Shown here: in pieces, positions 34,811 through 44,246 of the stretch
Layout of the letters: every line of letters begins with the position of its first letter
How positions within the stretch are numbered: the stretch's first letter is position 1
Origin: DAIOEK01 sp963721445
Lineage (GTDB): Bacteria; Chloroflexota; Anaerolineae; Anaerolineales; Anaerolineaceae
Assembly: GCA_963721445.1 (NCBI GenBank)
Contig: CAVRIZ010000007.1
Coordinates: forward strand, 1 to 64,000
DNA: 64,000 bases
Reading direction: 5' to 3'
Program-made: the position numbers and the translations under genes
Notes under the pieces: model-generated
What the model saw: the letters and a program-made list of their open reading frames with translations, nothing else
Told to the model about the DNA's origin: nothing
The model's database searches: none

Positions 34811-36142
34811 TCAGGAGGAAGCCGCTTGGGCGGCTTTTTCTTTTTCTGCGCGTTCTTCCAGCGTGAGATGCAGTGATTTGATATCTTTTTCAACAAAGAA
34901 GAGTGCGCCCAAATACAGGAAGAAACAGATGACCCAGGCGGTGATGCAGACCGTCATGATTGCCGTTTGTTTGCTTCCCGTTGATAGAGCTATAGCACCA
35001 GCTAACGTGGGCGCAAGAGCAGCACCGCTATTTTCCACGAAGTATTCCACTGCCTGGGCGGAACTGCGGACCTCTGGCAAACTGATATCAAATACGGTCG
35101 CGATCACATTCGGCGAGGAGAATGGCATGAATAACGCAGTCAGACTCATCAATATGAAGAAGTTGGTTTTCTGATCGACGGGCGTCATGAGTGCGAAGTA
35201 AAGGAATATCGCCCCCAGGATCACCCCTCCGCTTGAAATCAGGATTCGACCTTTCTTTGTCCGCTTGAAAAGCCAATCGCCCAAAACTCCGCCGAGGAAA
35301 TATCCGCCCGCCAGGATAAGGATGATCGGCGCCATTGTCATTAACACATCATTATTGTTATAGCCACGTTCTGCCATCAGATAACCAAAGAAAAAGAAGG
35401 TGATCACATTCCAGGGAAATACGCCGGCAAATCCTTGCAGGAAAACAAACCACATGGTTTTTTTCTTGAGTGCGTCCTTAAGCGAGTTCCAGGAAAATCG
35501 GAATTGTCCGATCTCTTCCATCCCTTGAAATTCCGGTTCGGACTTTCCACGCGGTATCTCTCGGATGCCGAAGAAGATCAGAACAGCCATGACGATTCCA
35601 GCCATGCCGGTAAATAGGAATATCGTCCGCCACCCTTCCAACCCTTTGATCAAACCACCCAATGAAGGTGCCACCATCAAAGCCAGTACCATTCCCAACA
35701 AGTACCCGAGTGGTTGGGTAAGCTGTAGAATGCCATATACTTTTCCACGAATTTTCGGTCCAAAGTAATCTGCAACGAGACTGTATAAACCCGGATAGGC
35801 AGAATCGTCTACACCGGTGGAAGATCGTGTGGCTAGGAATCCGCCATATGTCTTTACAACAGAGCTGAACCAGGTAGTGATACCCCAAATGAATGAAGCT
35901 AACGCCAGCAGCTTGGCCCGGGAATAACGATCATAAAAATAACCCCAGATCGGATAGAGGATCGTCCCGACGATCAATGCTCCAGAATTGATCAATCCCC
36001 ATTGAAAATCGTTCAACCCGAATGAACTACTCACCTCAAGTTGCAGGGATCCGATCATTAATTTGTCGGTCTGATGCAATAACATGAACAAAGAAAATAC
36101 GATGACCACGAAGGCTGGATAGGCTTTGCTTTGTTTTTTCAT
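34811..36142 (-). CDS. major facilitator superfamily transporter
   Basis: 443 aa with about 12 hydrophobic segments. The loop 2-3 motif is YFYDRYSRAKLLAL. A central charged loop (about residues 195-220) and a charged C-terminal tail are present. It resembles the spinster/organophosphate:anion branches, but the substrate is unknown. It lies 40 bases after a PIG-L deacetylase on the same strand, so the two may handle an amino-sugar or its conjugate. Confidence 0.83.
   Translation of the reverse strand: MKKQSKAYPAFVVIVFSLFMLLHQTDKLMIGSLQLEVSSSFGLNDFQWGLINSGALIVGTILYPIWGYFYDRYSRAKLLALASFIWGITTWFSSVVKTYGGFLATRSSTGVDDSAYPGLYSLVADYFGPKIRGKVYGILQLTQPLGYLLGMVLALMVAPSLGGLIKGLEGWRTIFLFTGMAGIVMAVLIFFGIREIPRGKSEPEFQGMEEIGQFRFSWNSLKDALKKKTMWFVFLQGFAGVFPWNVITFFFFGYLMAERGYNNNDVLMTMAPIILILAGGYFLGGVLGDWLFKRTKKGRILISSGGVILGAIFLYFALMTPVDQKTNFFILMSLTALFMPFSSPNVIATVFDISLPEVRSSAQAVEYFVENSGAALAPTLAGAIALSTGSKQTAIMTVCITAWVICFFLYLGALFFVEKDIKSLHLTLEERAEKEKAAQAASS
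34819..34839 (+). terminator. intrinsic terminator embedded in the 3' end of the MFS gene
   Basis: AAGCCGC-TTGG-GCGGCTT followed by TTTC and a further T-rich tract serves the plus-strand FmdB gene. The same bases encode the alanine-rich C-terminus (KAAQAASS) of the minus-strand transporter. Confidence 0.8.
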
Positions 36143-36182
36143 GAGGGCTTCCTTATTCTGCGAGGGTAGGTTTATGAACTAT

Positions 36183-36986
36183 TTACTTGATTTCGGAAAG
36201 TTGGATTAGGTTTTCAATGAACGGGTGGAAGCGAATATAACGATATCCTTCCGCATAGTCCACGCCGATGAGTTTCCCAATTTCAGCCATTTGCGTCATC
36301 ATGGCGTAGGATAGCGCCTCGAATGGGTCTTGAATGCTTTGCCCCGCCATCTGTTGAAGATCAAGTCCGGCAGCCTTTGCCTGGATCAACACATCTTCGA
36401 CCAGGAATTCCACCTGGCTGACGTGCAGCTTCATCGCTTTCATCTTTTGATCTAGATAAGGGGTAACATCAATCACACGATTCATTCGGGTTGGTTCTTC
36501 GGTAAAGAAATACTTTTCCTTCACAAAATGGGGAGTTAGACCTTCAATCAAATGGTGAGGATACACATTCGGTAATTGGGAGAAGTTGATTGCGTCAGAT
36601 GCAGCCAGGGCGAGTGAACGATGATCCGGATGAACCTGATCCCGCTGAAACGCATCTTCGGCGATCATCACATCCGGGTGCTGTGTCCGAATGATCCGTA
36701 CCAACTGTTCGCGTAATTGATTCGGATCTGCCAGACACAATTCGTAATCGCGATACCCTAAAAATTGAATGCTTGCACCAAGGTATTTCGCGCCGTTCTC
36801 TGCTTCATTGGCGCGGATCCTGGCTAATTCATCTCCGGTATATCGGTAGGTTCCGCATCTGCCGTCTGTTGCGGTGACGATGTGAATGGATGCCCCTTCT
36901 ACCGCGAATTTGGCCATTAATCCACCGGCATGGAATTCTGCGTCATCAGGGTGTGGAACAATAACCAGCACACGCTTCGCTGTCAT
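36183..36986 (-). CDS. PIG-L family LmbE-like deacetylase, copy 2
   Basis: 267 aa from ATG 36986 (GAGG upstream; an in-frame start at 37037 adds 17 residues with no domain similarity). The zinc motifs are IVPHPDDAEFHAGG and QVHPDHRSLALAA. The extended TDGRCGTYRYTGDELARIR loop is seen in GlcNAc-conjugate deacetylases (BshB/MshB-like). It is longer and clearly different from the copy at 21700. It is in a two-gene unit with the MFS transporter. Confidence 0.87.
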   Translation of the reverse strand: MTAKRVLVIVPHPDDAEFHAGGLMAKFAVEGASIHIVTATDGRCGTYRYTGDELARIRANEAENGAKYLGASIQFLGYRDYELCLADPNQLREQLVRIIRTQHPDVMIAEDAFQRDQVHPDHRSLALAASDAINFSQLPNVYPHHLIEGLTPHFVKEKYFFTEEPTRMNRVIDVTPYLDQKMKAMKLHVSQVEFLVEDVLIQAKAAGLDLQQMAGQSIQDPFEALSYAMMTQMAEIGKLIGVDYAEGYRYIRFHPFIENLIQLSEIK

Positions 36987-37060
36987 GCATACCTCGCAGG
37001 GTAGGATGTGATGAGTATAATCTGATTTAATTTTCATGGCAAACAGGCTGCTATATCATC

Positions 37061-37089
37061 TTGGAGATCGTTTATTATAGGTATAAAAT
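37061..37089 (+). promoter_or_regulatory. promoter of the MrfA-like gene, close to its start codon
   Basis: TTGGAG (37061-37066), 17 bases, TAAAAT (37084-37089). The preferred ATG is at 37097, only seven bases past the -10, so the transcript would start at or next to the start codon. No ribosome site is visible. Confidence 0.6.
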
Positions 37090-37096
37090 AGAACTA

Positions 37097-39604
37097 ATGA
37101 GCGAATTAATTGACCCCTCAAGCTTCGGTATTAAATGGCCTATTCCCATCGATATGGTCGAGAATTTCGTCTATCTGAATGAAATTACCGCACGTCCACC
37201 TGTCTACGCTCCAATTCCGCCTGTCGTAAATCCAGTGCTACGGTCCGCTTTGGCGAAAAAAGGGATCTTACAGTTCTACAAGCATCAATCCCAGTCCTGG
37301 GATTACATACAAAAACGACAGAACCAGGTCATTGTGACCGGGACAGCAAGTGGAAAATCATTGTGCTATCATGTGCCGGTCCTCGATACTGCTCTGGTTG
37401 ACCCACTAAGCCGGGCACTGTATATTTTTCCAACCAAAGCGCTTGCCCAGGATCAACTCTCCTCAATTCGTGAGATTCTGGCAAGCATGGAAGGGAACCA
37501 CAATCCGATTATCCCTGCCATCTATGATGGTGATACACCTGCATCCCAGCGAAAAACCATCCGGGAAACTTCGACCATACTACTTACGAATCCGGATATG
37601 CTTCACACCGGAATATTACCCAGGCATACCCACTGGGCTAATTTCTTTACCAATCTACAATTTGTCGTCCTGGATGAGATCCACATCTATCGCGGTGTTT
37701 TTGGTTCGCATGTTGCCAATGTGATCCGCAGGTTGCTTCGGATATGTCACCATTATGGTAGTAATCCGTTGTTCATTTTGACTTCAGCCACCATCGCCAA
37801 TGCCCGGGAACACGCGGAAGCATTGATCGATGGACCGGTTCAATTGGTCGACCAGGATGGTGCGGGCAAAGGTCGCCGCTCGTTTGGTATCTATAACCCA
37901 CCCATCAGTAACCCAGAGCTGGGTATACGGAAAAGCGCCTTATTCGAATCGCTCCAACTCATTCAGCCTATGGTGGATAATAATTTTCAGACGATCATTT
38001 TTGGCAGGGCGAGAAAAACGATCGAACTGGTCCTCCATTACTTGCAGCGTTTTCATCCGGATATTGCTCAAGATGTGCGTGCCTACCGCTCAGGCTACCT
38101 GGCAAAAGACCGCCGTGAGGTTGAGGCAGGGTTGCGATCAGGACGGTATAAAGCGGTAGTATCCACGTCTGCCTTGGAATTGGGATTGGATATCGGAACG
38201 ATGGATGTCTCGATCTCCATCGGGTATCCAGGATCCATTGCCTCTACGCTTCAACAGATGGGAAGGGCAGGCAGACAATCACGCGAGTCGCTTTCGATAT
38301 TATTAGCGACCAGCACTCCAATTGACCAGTATCTGGCCAACCATCCGGAATATTTCCTCGGGCTGAGCCCTGAAAAAGCTTATATTAATCCAAATCACCT
38401 TCTTATTCTGATGCAGCATTTGCGTTGTGCCGCTTATGAATTACCTTTTCAAGAGCCATTCCAGTATGGTAACTTACCTACACAATATATCCAAGAATTC
38501 TTAGACCTATTCCAAAATGAAGGTCTGCTTCACCAGGAAAATTCCTCGTTTTATTGGTTATCATCCGAATATCCTGCCTCGGGCTTCTCCCTTCGCTCTG
38601 CTTCTGGAGAGCAGGTTTTATTGAAGACGGATGAACAGATCATTGGTACTGTCGATTTGATCAGCGCTTATTGGATGGTTCACCCGGATGCGATCTATTT
38701 TCATGAAGGAAAGACATTCAGGGTCGCCAACCTGGATCTGGAACACCATACCGCAACCCTGCAGGAGGTGGATGAAGATTACTTTACCGAGCCAAAACAT
38801 AAAATCGAGATCCAGGTGAAGAGTGTCCTCGCAGAAAAAAAGGTCAAGGAGTGCAGCTCTAAATTTGGAGAATTACAGGTCTCGAGCCAGGTTACCGGGT
38901 ACAAACGGGTGAAGTATTTTACTAATGAGCTGCTTGACTCTTTTCCGCTTGAAATGCCTATAATTGATCTTCAAACTACCGGTTTTTGGGTCACCATTCC
39001 CGATGAAGTGGTGAATGACCTGCGTAATTCCGGGAATTGGTTGAACGATCCCAATGATTATGGACCATCATGGACTCAAATCAGATTGGCGGTTCGTCAG
39101 CGGGATCAATTTCGATGCCGGAACTGTGGTGTCCAGGAAGGCAAACAATCGCATCATGTCCACCATAAAATACCTTTCCGAGGTTTCCTCGATCTGAATG
39201 AAGCCAATCAGATGGATAATCTGATCACTCTCTGCCCAACTTGCCATCAGATCGCGGAGGGGAATGTCCGTCTGCAATCGGGGTTGGCAGGATTGACCTA
39301 TTCAGTCAGAAATCTTGCTCCATTGTTCCTGATGTGTGACATGGGTGATATAGAAGCCGTTTCAGAGCAGGCTACTGACTCACATACAGGTATGCCAACC
39401 ATGACCATGTATGACACGACCAATGGAGGCATTGGTTTGTCCCGGACAGCCTATGACCGTTTGCCGGAAATCCTTCTTGCAGCCCGTGAATTGATTCTAT
39501 CCTGTTCATGCCAGGAAGGTTGTCCTTCCTGCATCGGTCCCGCCGGAGAAAATGGCTATGCAGGAAAACGTGAAACCCTGGCTTTGCTGGAGAAGCTGAT
39601 TTGA
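37097..39604 (+). CDS. MrfA/YprA-like DEAH helicase with an inserted HNH nuclease motif
   Basis: 835 aa superfamily 2 helicase. Walker A VTGTASGKS is near residue 83, DEIH near 195 and SATIAN near 230. The conserved C-terminal helicase half has ALELGLDIG and QQMGRAGRQ. Near residue 675 an HNH module interrupts: CRNCG, then HHVHHKIPFRG and NLITLCPTCHQ. A C-terminal MZB (DUF1998) domain with CSCQEGCPSC follows. MrfA of Bacillus excises mitomycin-type DNA damage with MrfB, and a MrfB-like gene overlaps this one. The HNH motif is not part of the MrfA I know. An in-frame ATG at 37061 would overlap the promoter. Confidence 0.88.
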   Translation: MSELIDPSSFGIKWPIPIDMVENFVYLNEITARPPVYAPIPPVVNPVLRSALAKKGILQFYKHQSQSWDYIQKRQNQVIVTGTASGKSLCYHVPVLDTALVDPLSRALYIFPTKALAQDQLSSIREILASMEGNHNPIIPAIYDGDTPASQRKTIRETSTILLTNPDMLHTGILPRHTHWANFFTNLQFVVLDEIHIYRGVFGSHVANVIRRLLRICHHYGSNPLFILTSATIANAREHAEALIDGPVQLVDQDGAGKGRRSFGIYNPPISNPELGIRKSALFESLQLIQPMVDNNFQTIIFGRARKTIELVLHYLQRFHPDIAQDVRAYRSGYLAKDRREVEAGLRSGRYKAVVSTSALELGLDIGTMDVSISIGYPGSIASTLQQMGRAGRQSRESLSILLATSTPIDQYLANHPEYFLGLSPEKAYINPNHLLILMQHLRCAAYELPFQEPFQYGNLPTQYIQEFLDLFQNEGLLHQENSSFYWLSSEYPASGFSLRSASGEQVLLKTDEQIIGTVDLISAYWMVHPDAIYFHEGKTFRVANLDLEHHTATLQEVDEDYFTEPKHKIEIQVKSVLAEKKVKECSSKFGELQVSSQVTGYKRVKYFTNELLDSFPLEMPIIDLQTTGFWVTIPDEVVNDLRNSGNWLNDPNDYGPSWTQIRLAVRQRDQFRCRNCGVQEGKQSHHVHHKIPFRGFLDLNEANQMDNLITLCPTCHQIAEGNVRLQSGLAGLTYSVRNLAPLFLMCDMGDIEAVSEQATDSHTGMPTMTMYDTTNGGIGLSRTAYDRLPEILLAARELILSCSCQEGCPSCIGPAGENGYAGKRETLALLEKLI

Positions 39605-39606
39605 CC

Positions 39607-40842
39607 ATGGATGATTCCCTTAAGTCAAAACTGGCAGCCCTTGGGGTCAGAATAGGCGCGCAGGGCGTCTTATTTCCCCAGACTTCACCGTCCGATAAAC
39701 TGGAAGATTTGGTCCAGGGTCAGATCAAACAGACCATGTTTGGTGAAACACTGTTGATCGAAAAACGGTATCCCCGTGAGTATCAACATGGCAATATTGT
39801 CCTCTCCCTCAGACCGGGTGCTGGTTGGATCGCAGCGCTGACCAAACAACCAGTCGCCTCTGACATCCCGTCTGACCAGTTTGTATACCTGGATGTAGAA
39901 ACAACCAGCCTTTCGACAGGTGCCGGCTCATATCCATTCTTGATTGGATTATGCCGAATATTGCCGAGTGAAGTTGAGGTCTCCTTATTGATGATGCGCA
40001 CGCTTTCCGAGGAGAAAGCGATGCTTGCCGAATTAATAGCACAGTGCGCCAAATCGAAAGTGGTTGTCACCTATAACGGCGCATCTTTTGACCTGCCGAT
40101 GATCCGTTCAAGGTTATCCTTATTTGCGCTTCCAGATCCCTTCTCTGAACTGGTTCACATTGATCTGCTGCCCGTCACCAGAAAGCTATGGAAAAATACA
40201 CTTCCTAGCAGAAGCCTTAGTCATCTTGAAATGACCCTGCTGGGTGTTTCCAGAAGTCAGATCGAAGTGCCCGGATACTTGATTCCACAAATTTATTTTG
40301 ACTATCTTAAAACTGGTGACGCGAGACCGCTTCTGGGCGTGCTATATCACAATGAGATGGACATCCTTTCGCTTGCAGCCTTATTCAATTTTCTGGCAGA
40401 TGAGACCTCCTCGGTGGAAATATTAAATCAACTTCCTGCGATGGAACAAAATGCGATCCTGAAAATCCTTCTCGATCTCGGGGAAGCGGATAGAGTACTT
40501 ACTCTGCTTGATCAATTGGCTGAAAAGGATTTCGAGGGAATGGACTCGGCCTTATTAAAACGATTGGTCTCCTGGTGTCGAAAAAACCAGCGATATCCTG
40601 AACTTTCCCGCTTATTGGTATCTCATAGCAACAAGAATAACTTATGGGCGATCGAAGAATTATCCATCTATTATGAACGGGTTGAGCATAATCTTGATGG
40701 AGCTATCTTATCCCTTACAACGCTCAAGAAAGAAATCGATCACTCCAGCCTACCTCCCTTCAGTAAGAACAGGGAGTCAGAAAAAATTGATAAGAAGTTA
40801 GCCAGACTATCCAGAAAACAAAAACAATCTCCGGCTGGCTAG
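39607..40842 (+). CDS. MrfB/YprB-like DnaQ-type exonuclease
   Basis: 411 aa (a TTG start at 39601 would overlap the upstream stop). It is a ribonuclease H-like 3'-5' exonuclease. The first acidic pair is in YLDVETTSLSTGAGS near residue 95, VVTYNGASFDLPMIRSR near 150 holds the second Asp, and HNEMDILSLA near 250 holds the last His/Asp. The C-terminal 130 residues look like helical repeats. B. subtilis MrfB works with MrfA in nucleotide-excision-type repair, and the adjacency here repeats that pairing. Confidence 0.88.
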   Translation: MDDSLKSKLAALGVRIGAQGVLFPQTSPSDKLEDLVQGQIKQTMFGETLLIEKRYPREYQHGNIVLSLRPGAGWIAALTKQPVASDIPSDQFVYLDVETTSLSTGAGSYPFLIGLCRILPSEVEVSLLMMRTLSEEKAMLAELIAQCAKSKVVVTYNGASFDLPMIRSRLSLFALPDPFSELVHIDLLPVTRKLWKNTLPSRSLSHLEMTLLGVSRSQIEVPGYLIPQIYFDYLKTGDARPLLGVLYHNEMDILSLAALFNFLADETSSVEILNQLPAMEQNAILKILLDLGEADRVLTLLDQLAEKDFEGMDSALLKRLVSWCRKNQRYPELSRLLVSHSNKNNLWAIEELSIYYERVEHNLDGAILSLTTLKKEIDHSSLPPFSKNRESEKIDKKLARLSRKQKQSPAG

Positions 40843-40971
40843 GCAATTGTATAAACAGGTGGATGCAATTTGGAAATATTGATACAATTACATCAGTCCT
40901 GTGATGCTGCCAGGTAACTAGTTAAACCATCATCCATCCGTCATCTTCCCTAACCAAAGGATCCCCGTAAT

Positions 40972-41532
40972 ATGGAAACTCAACCCGATTTCCCGTATGA
41001 TTTTATTGATAAAGTGATCATTTCGCAGGCAGATATCGAACAGCGGGTTCGGTCACTTGGCCAAACGATTGCGAATGATTACAAGGATTCTGAAAAGCTG
41101 CTCCTGCTCGGTTTACTACGGGGAAGTGTGGTTTTTATTACGGACTTGATGCGAAATATTAACCATCCAATGACAATGGATTTTATGTCTATCTCCTCCT
41201 ACGCCGGTTCAGAATCATCCGGATTTGTTCGCATCGATTCAGACCACAAAACCAATATCAATGGCTGGGATGTCATTTTGGTGGATGACATAGTGGATAC
41301 AGGTTTTACCATCCACACGGTTCGAAAGCTTCTTCTGGATCGAAAACCACGCAGCCTAAAAGTGTGTGCCCTTCTGGATAAAGTGGAACGCCATAAAGTA
41401 AAAATTGACATTGACTACTTCGGTTTTCGCATTCCAGATTATTTCGTAGTGGGTTACGGGTTGGACATCGATGAAAAAGGTAGAAACCTGCCTTATATCG
41501 CGTCCGTTGATTTGAATAAATATCACAAATGA
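40972..41532 (+). CDS. hpt: hypoxanthine phosphoribosyltransferase
   Basis: 186 aa. The PRPP-binding motif VILVDDIVDTGFTIHTV is near residue 102, and LLRGSVVFITDL near 45. VVGYGLDIDEKGRNLPYI is the HPRT C-terminal signature. It recycles hypoxanthine and guanine to IMP and GMP. AAAGGAT precedes the ATG. It leads the purine unit hpt-purA-purB with gaps of 10 and 1 bases. Confidence 0.94.
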   Translation: METQPDFPYDFIDKVIISQADIEQRVRSLGQTIANDYKDSEKLLLLGLLRGSVVFITDLMRNINHPMTMDFMSISSYAGSESSGFVRIDSDHKTNINGWDVILVDDIVDTGFTIHTVRKLLLDRKPRSLKVCALLDKVERHKVKIDIDYFGFRIPDYFVVGYGLDIDEKGRNLPYIASVDLNKYHK

Positions 41533-41542
41533 GAGAAGTCAT

Positions 41543-42841
41543 ATGAGTCTTAATATCGCAGTCGGGATGCAATGGGGAGATGAAGGCAAAGGCAAAGTCG
41601 TTGACCTGTTGTCGGAAGACGCGGACCTGGTTGTTCGCTATAACGGCGGGGATAACGCTGGTCATACCGTAACTGTTGGTGAAAAGATTTTCAAGTTGCA
41701 CCTTATTCCATCCGGAATCATTCATCCCCATGTGATCGGGGTCCTTGGTAATGGTCTGGTGATCAACCCGGGTACCCTGTTGGAAGAGATCAAATTGTTA
41801 CAGGAAGCCGGAATTGAGGTCTCACCGAAACGACTCTGGGTATCGGATGCAGCCCACCTTATTACCCCGGCTCATCGACTGCTCGATCAGGCACAGGAAG
41901 CGACTCGCGGTTCATCTCAGATTGGCACAACCGGGCGCGGTATAGGTCCGGCTTACGTCGATAAGGCTTCCCGAAAAGGTATTCGCCTATCTGAAATGAT
42001 AGACCCTTCCAAAGCAAAAAGTACTCTTTTGAAACATTTTAATGACGCCAATCATATCCTCACCACGCTTTACCAGGCTTCTCCGATCGACCCAGTAGAG
42101 ATGACAGAGGTATATCTACATCTGGTCAAACAATTAGTCCCTTACGTTCGGAATACCGGATCGCTCCTGCGCGGTTCTCTAAAAACGAACAAACGTGTCC
42201 TTGCCGAAGCGGCGCAGGGTACTCTGCTTGACCTAGACCAGGGATCTTATCCTTATGTAACCAGTTCCTGTACGACCGCAACCGGTATCTTTGGAGGCCT
42301 GGGAATTGGAATACAACCCGTTGATCGAATCATTGGTATCACGAAAGCGTTCCAGACTAGAGTTGGCGCCGGTCCTTTCCCAACCGAACTAGATGGTGAA
42401 ATGGCGAATTATTTGCGTGGCTCAGGCGCAAATCCCTGGGATGAATTTGGAACGACCACCGGAAGACCCCGTCGGGTTGGCTGGTTGGACCTGGTTCTAC
42501 TTCGTTACACTATCGAGATCAATGGAACAACAGAACTCTTTTTAACCAAAATGGATATCCTATCCGGCATCGAAAGGATTCATGTTTGTACCTCCTACCT
42601 TCACCGATCCAATTTATTTTCTGACCTGAGTTTTCCCGGTGGTGCATCTGCCCTGGGACAATGTGAACCGGTTTACGAGGTAATTCCAGGCTGGAAGGAA
42701 GATATCAGCGCGGTTCGGGAATGGGACAAACTTCCTCCACAAGCTGTGGATTACATCCAATTCATTGAAAAATTCTGCGAAATCCCTGTCTCTGCCATAT
42801 CGGTTGGACCTGAGCGCACCGCGGTCATTTACAGGAAATAA
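41543..42841 (+). CDS. purA: adenylosuccinate synthetase
   Basis: 432 aa. The N-terminus MQWGDEGKGKVVDLL is the GTP/IMP site signature. NGGDNAGHTV and GTTGRGIGPAYVDKASR follow, then TRVGAGPFPTEL. It makes adenylosuccinate from IMP, aspartate and GTP, the first step from IMP to AMP. The purB gene, encoding the next enzyme, starts one base after its stop. Confidence 0.97.
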   Translation: MSLNIAVGMQWGDEGKGKVVDLLSEDADLVVRYNGGDNAGHTVTVGEKIFKLHLIPSGIIHPHVIGVLGNGLVINPGTLLEEIKLLQEAGIEVSPKRLWVSDAAHLITPAHRLLDQAQEATRGSSQIGTTGRGIGPAYVDKASRKGIRLSEMIDPSKAKSTLLKHFNDANHILTTLYQASPIDPVEMTEVYLHLVKQLVPYVRNTGSLLRGSLKTNKRVLAEAAQGTLLDLDQGSYPYVTSSCTTATGIFGGLGIGIQPVDRIIGITKAFQTRVGAGPFPTELDGEMANYLRGSGANPWDEFGTTTGRPRRVGWLDLVLLRYTIEINGTTELFLTKMDILSGIERIHVCTSYLHRSNLFSDLSFPGGASALGQCEPVYEVIPGWKEDISAVREWDKLPPQAVDYIQFIEKFCEIPVSAISVGPERTAVIYRK

Positions 42842-42842
42842 C

Positions 42843-44246
42843 ATGGATGACCAATTCACTTCTTACCAGAGTCCGTTTTCCTGGCGGTACGGCTCAGCCG
42901 AACTCCGCAAGATTTGGAGCGAATACAACAAACGCTTGTTGTGGCGCTCGTTATGGGTGAGTTTGGCTGAAACCCAACAGAATTTTGGATTGGTCTCTTC
43001 CGAGCAGGCGGCCGATCTACGTCTTCATGCGAATGAGATTGATATATCGCGCTCCCTTGAAGTGGAAAAGGTAATTCAACATGATCTAATGGCAGAGTTG
43101 AAGGTTTTCGCTGAACAATGTCCAATCGGTGGTGCGATTATCCATTTTGGGGCGACCTCAATGGATATTAAGGATAATGCGGAAGCACTTCAAATACAGC
43201 AAAGCTTGCACTGGATTCTTGTACGATTGTCTGATTTGTTGCATGTAATAGCCGACCTGATGGAAAAATCCGCTGATTTACCTTGCATGGCTTTTACCCA
43301 TTTGCAGCCGGCTGAGCCAACCACGTATGGCTATCGCTTCTCGAATTATGCGCAAGACTTGCTTGAAGATTTTGCAAGCCTCCAATTCCAACTAAACCAA
43401 TTACGCGGAAAAGGTTTCAAAGGTGCCGTTGGCAATGCCGCCTCTTACGTCGAATTACTTGGCAGCGAAGATCGTTTCAAAGAATTCGAACACCAATTAA
43501 GCAAACGAATTGGTCTTAATTTCTTCCCTGTAAGCGCCCAAACCTATCCCCGTAAACAGGAGTTCCAACTTCTTTCTGCTCTCAGCAGTCTCGCTGGTTC
43601 CATCTACAAACTGGCTTTCGATATTCGCATCTTACAATCACAGGTTATCGGTGAACTATCAGAACCCTTCAGTAAGGACCAGGTCGGGTCTTCGGCAATG
43701 CCATTCAAGAGGAATCCCATCCAATCGGAAAAAATGGATTCTTTAGCCCGGATGGTTTCTGCTGCCCCTCTGACAGCCTGGAATAATTTTGCGCATTCAC
43801 TCCTTGAACGCACCTTGGACGACAGCGCGAACCGCCGAACGCTCCTGCCAGAGTCATTCCTTGCGGTAGATGAGCTATTGACAACAGCACGGAATGTTTT
43901 GGCTGATATCAATCTGAACAGGCAGATGATCCAGCAAACCCTCGAAAAATTCGGTCCATTCGCGGGAACAGAACGATTATTGATGGAGCTGGTAAAACGG
44001 GGAGCTGACAGGCAGCAGATGCATGAGTTGTTGCGTGTGGAAAGTCTTTCATCCTGGCAAGATCTGGAACAAGGACGACCCAATTTCTTAATTCAGAAAT
44101 TGTCTGAAAACTCGAAAATTCGACAATATTTATCGCAAGCTGAAGTGGTTGAATGTATGAATATCATTCAATATCTGGGGATTGCAATAACCCGAACGAA
44201 GGAGATGGTTATCCGAGTAAGAAAGGCAATCGATAAATTCAATTAG
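42843..44246 (+). CDS. purB: adenylosuccinate lyase
   Basis: 467 aa of the fumarase/aspartase superfamily. It has GATSMDIKDNAEALQ near residue 103 and TH motif FTHLQPAEPTTYG near 150. The signature GSSAMPFKRNPIQSEK near 280 distinguishes ASL from fumarase. It splits adenylosuccinate and SAICAR. The start is ATG 42843; an upstream in-frame start at 42765 would overlap purA by 77 bases and is rejected. Its last 4 bases overlap the convergent lyase gene. Confidence 0.95.
   Translation: MDDQFTSYQSPFSWRYGSAELRKIWSEYNKRLLWRSLWVSLAETQQNFGLVSSEQAADLRLHANEIDISRSLEVEKVIQHDLMAELKVFAEQCPIGGAIIHFGATSMDIKDNAEALQIQQSLHWILVRLSDLLHVIADLMEKSADLPCMAFTHLQPAEPTTYGYRFSNYAQDLLEDFASLQFQLNQLRGKGFKGAVGNAASYVELLGSEDRFKEFEHQLSKRIGLNFFPVSAQTYPRKQEFQLLSALSSLAGSIYKLAFDIRILQSQVIGELSEPFSKDQVGSSAMPFKRNPIQSEKMDSLARMVSAAPLTAWNNFAHSLLERTLDDSANRRTLLPESFLAVDELLTTARNVLADINLNRQMIQQTLEKFGPFAGTERLLMELVKRGADRQQMHELLRVESLSSWQDLEQGRPNFLIQKLSENSKIRQYLSQAEVVECMNIIQYLGIAITRTKEMVIRVRKAIDKFN

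Noticed and set aside
40843..40971. Purine riboswitch before hpt
   Set aside because: The 128-base gap has short AT-rich stretches, but I could not find the conserved three-way-junction core or its loop-loop complementarity.
42765..42843. Upstream in-frame start of purB
   Set aside because: It would overlap purA by 77 bases, and the extra residues have no similarity to adenylosuccinate lyase.
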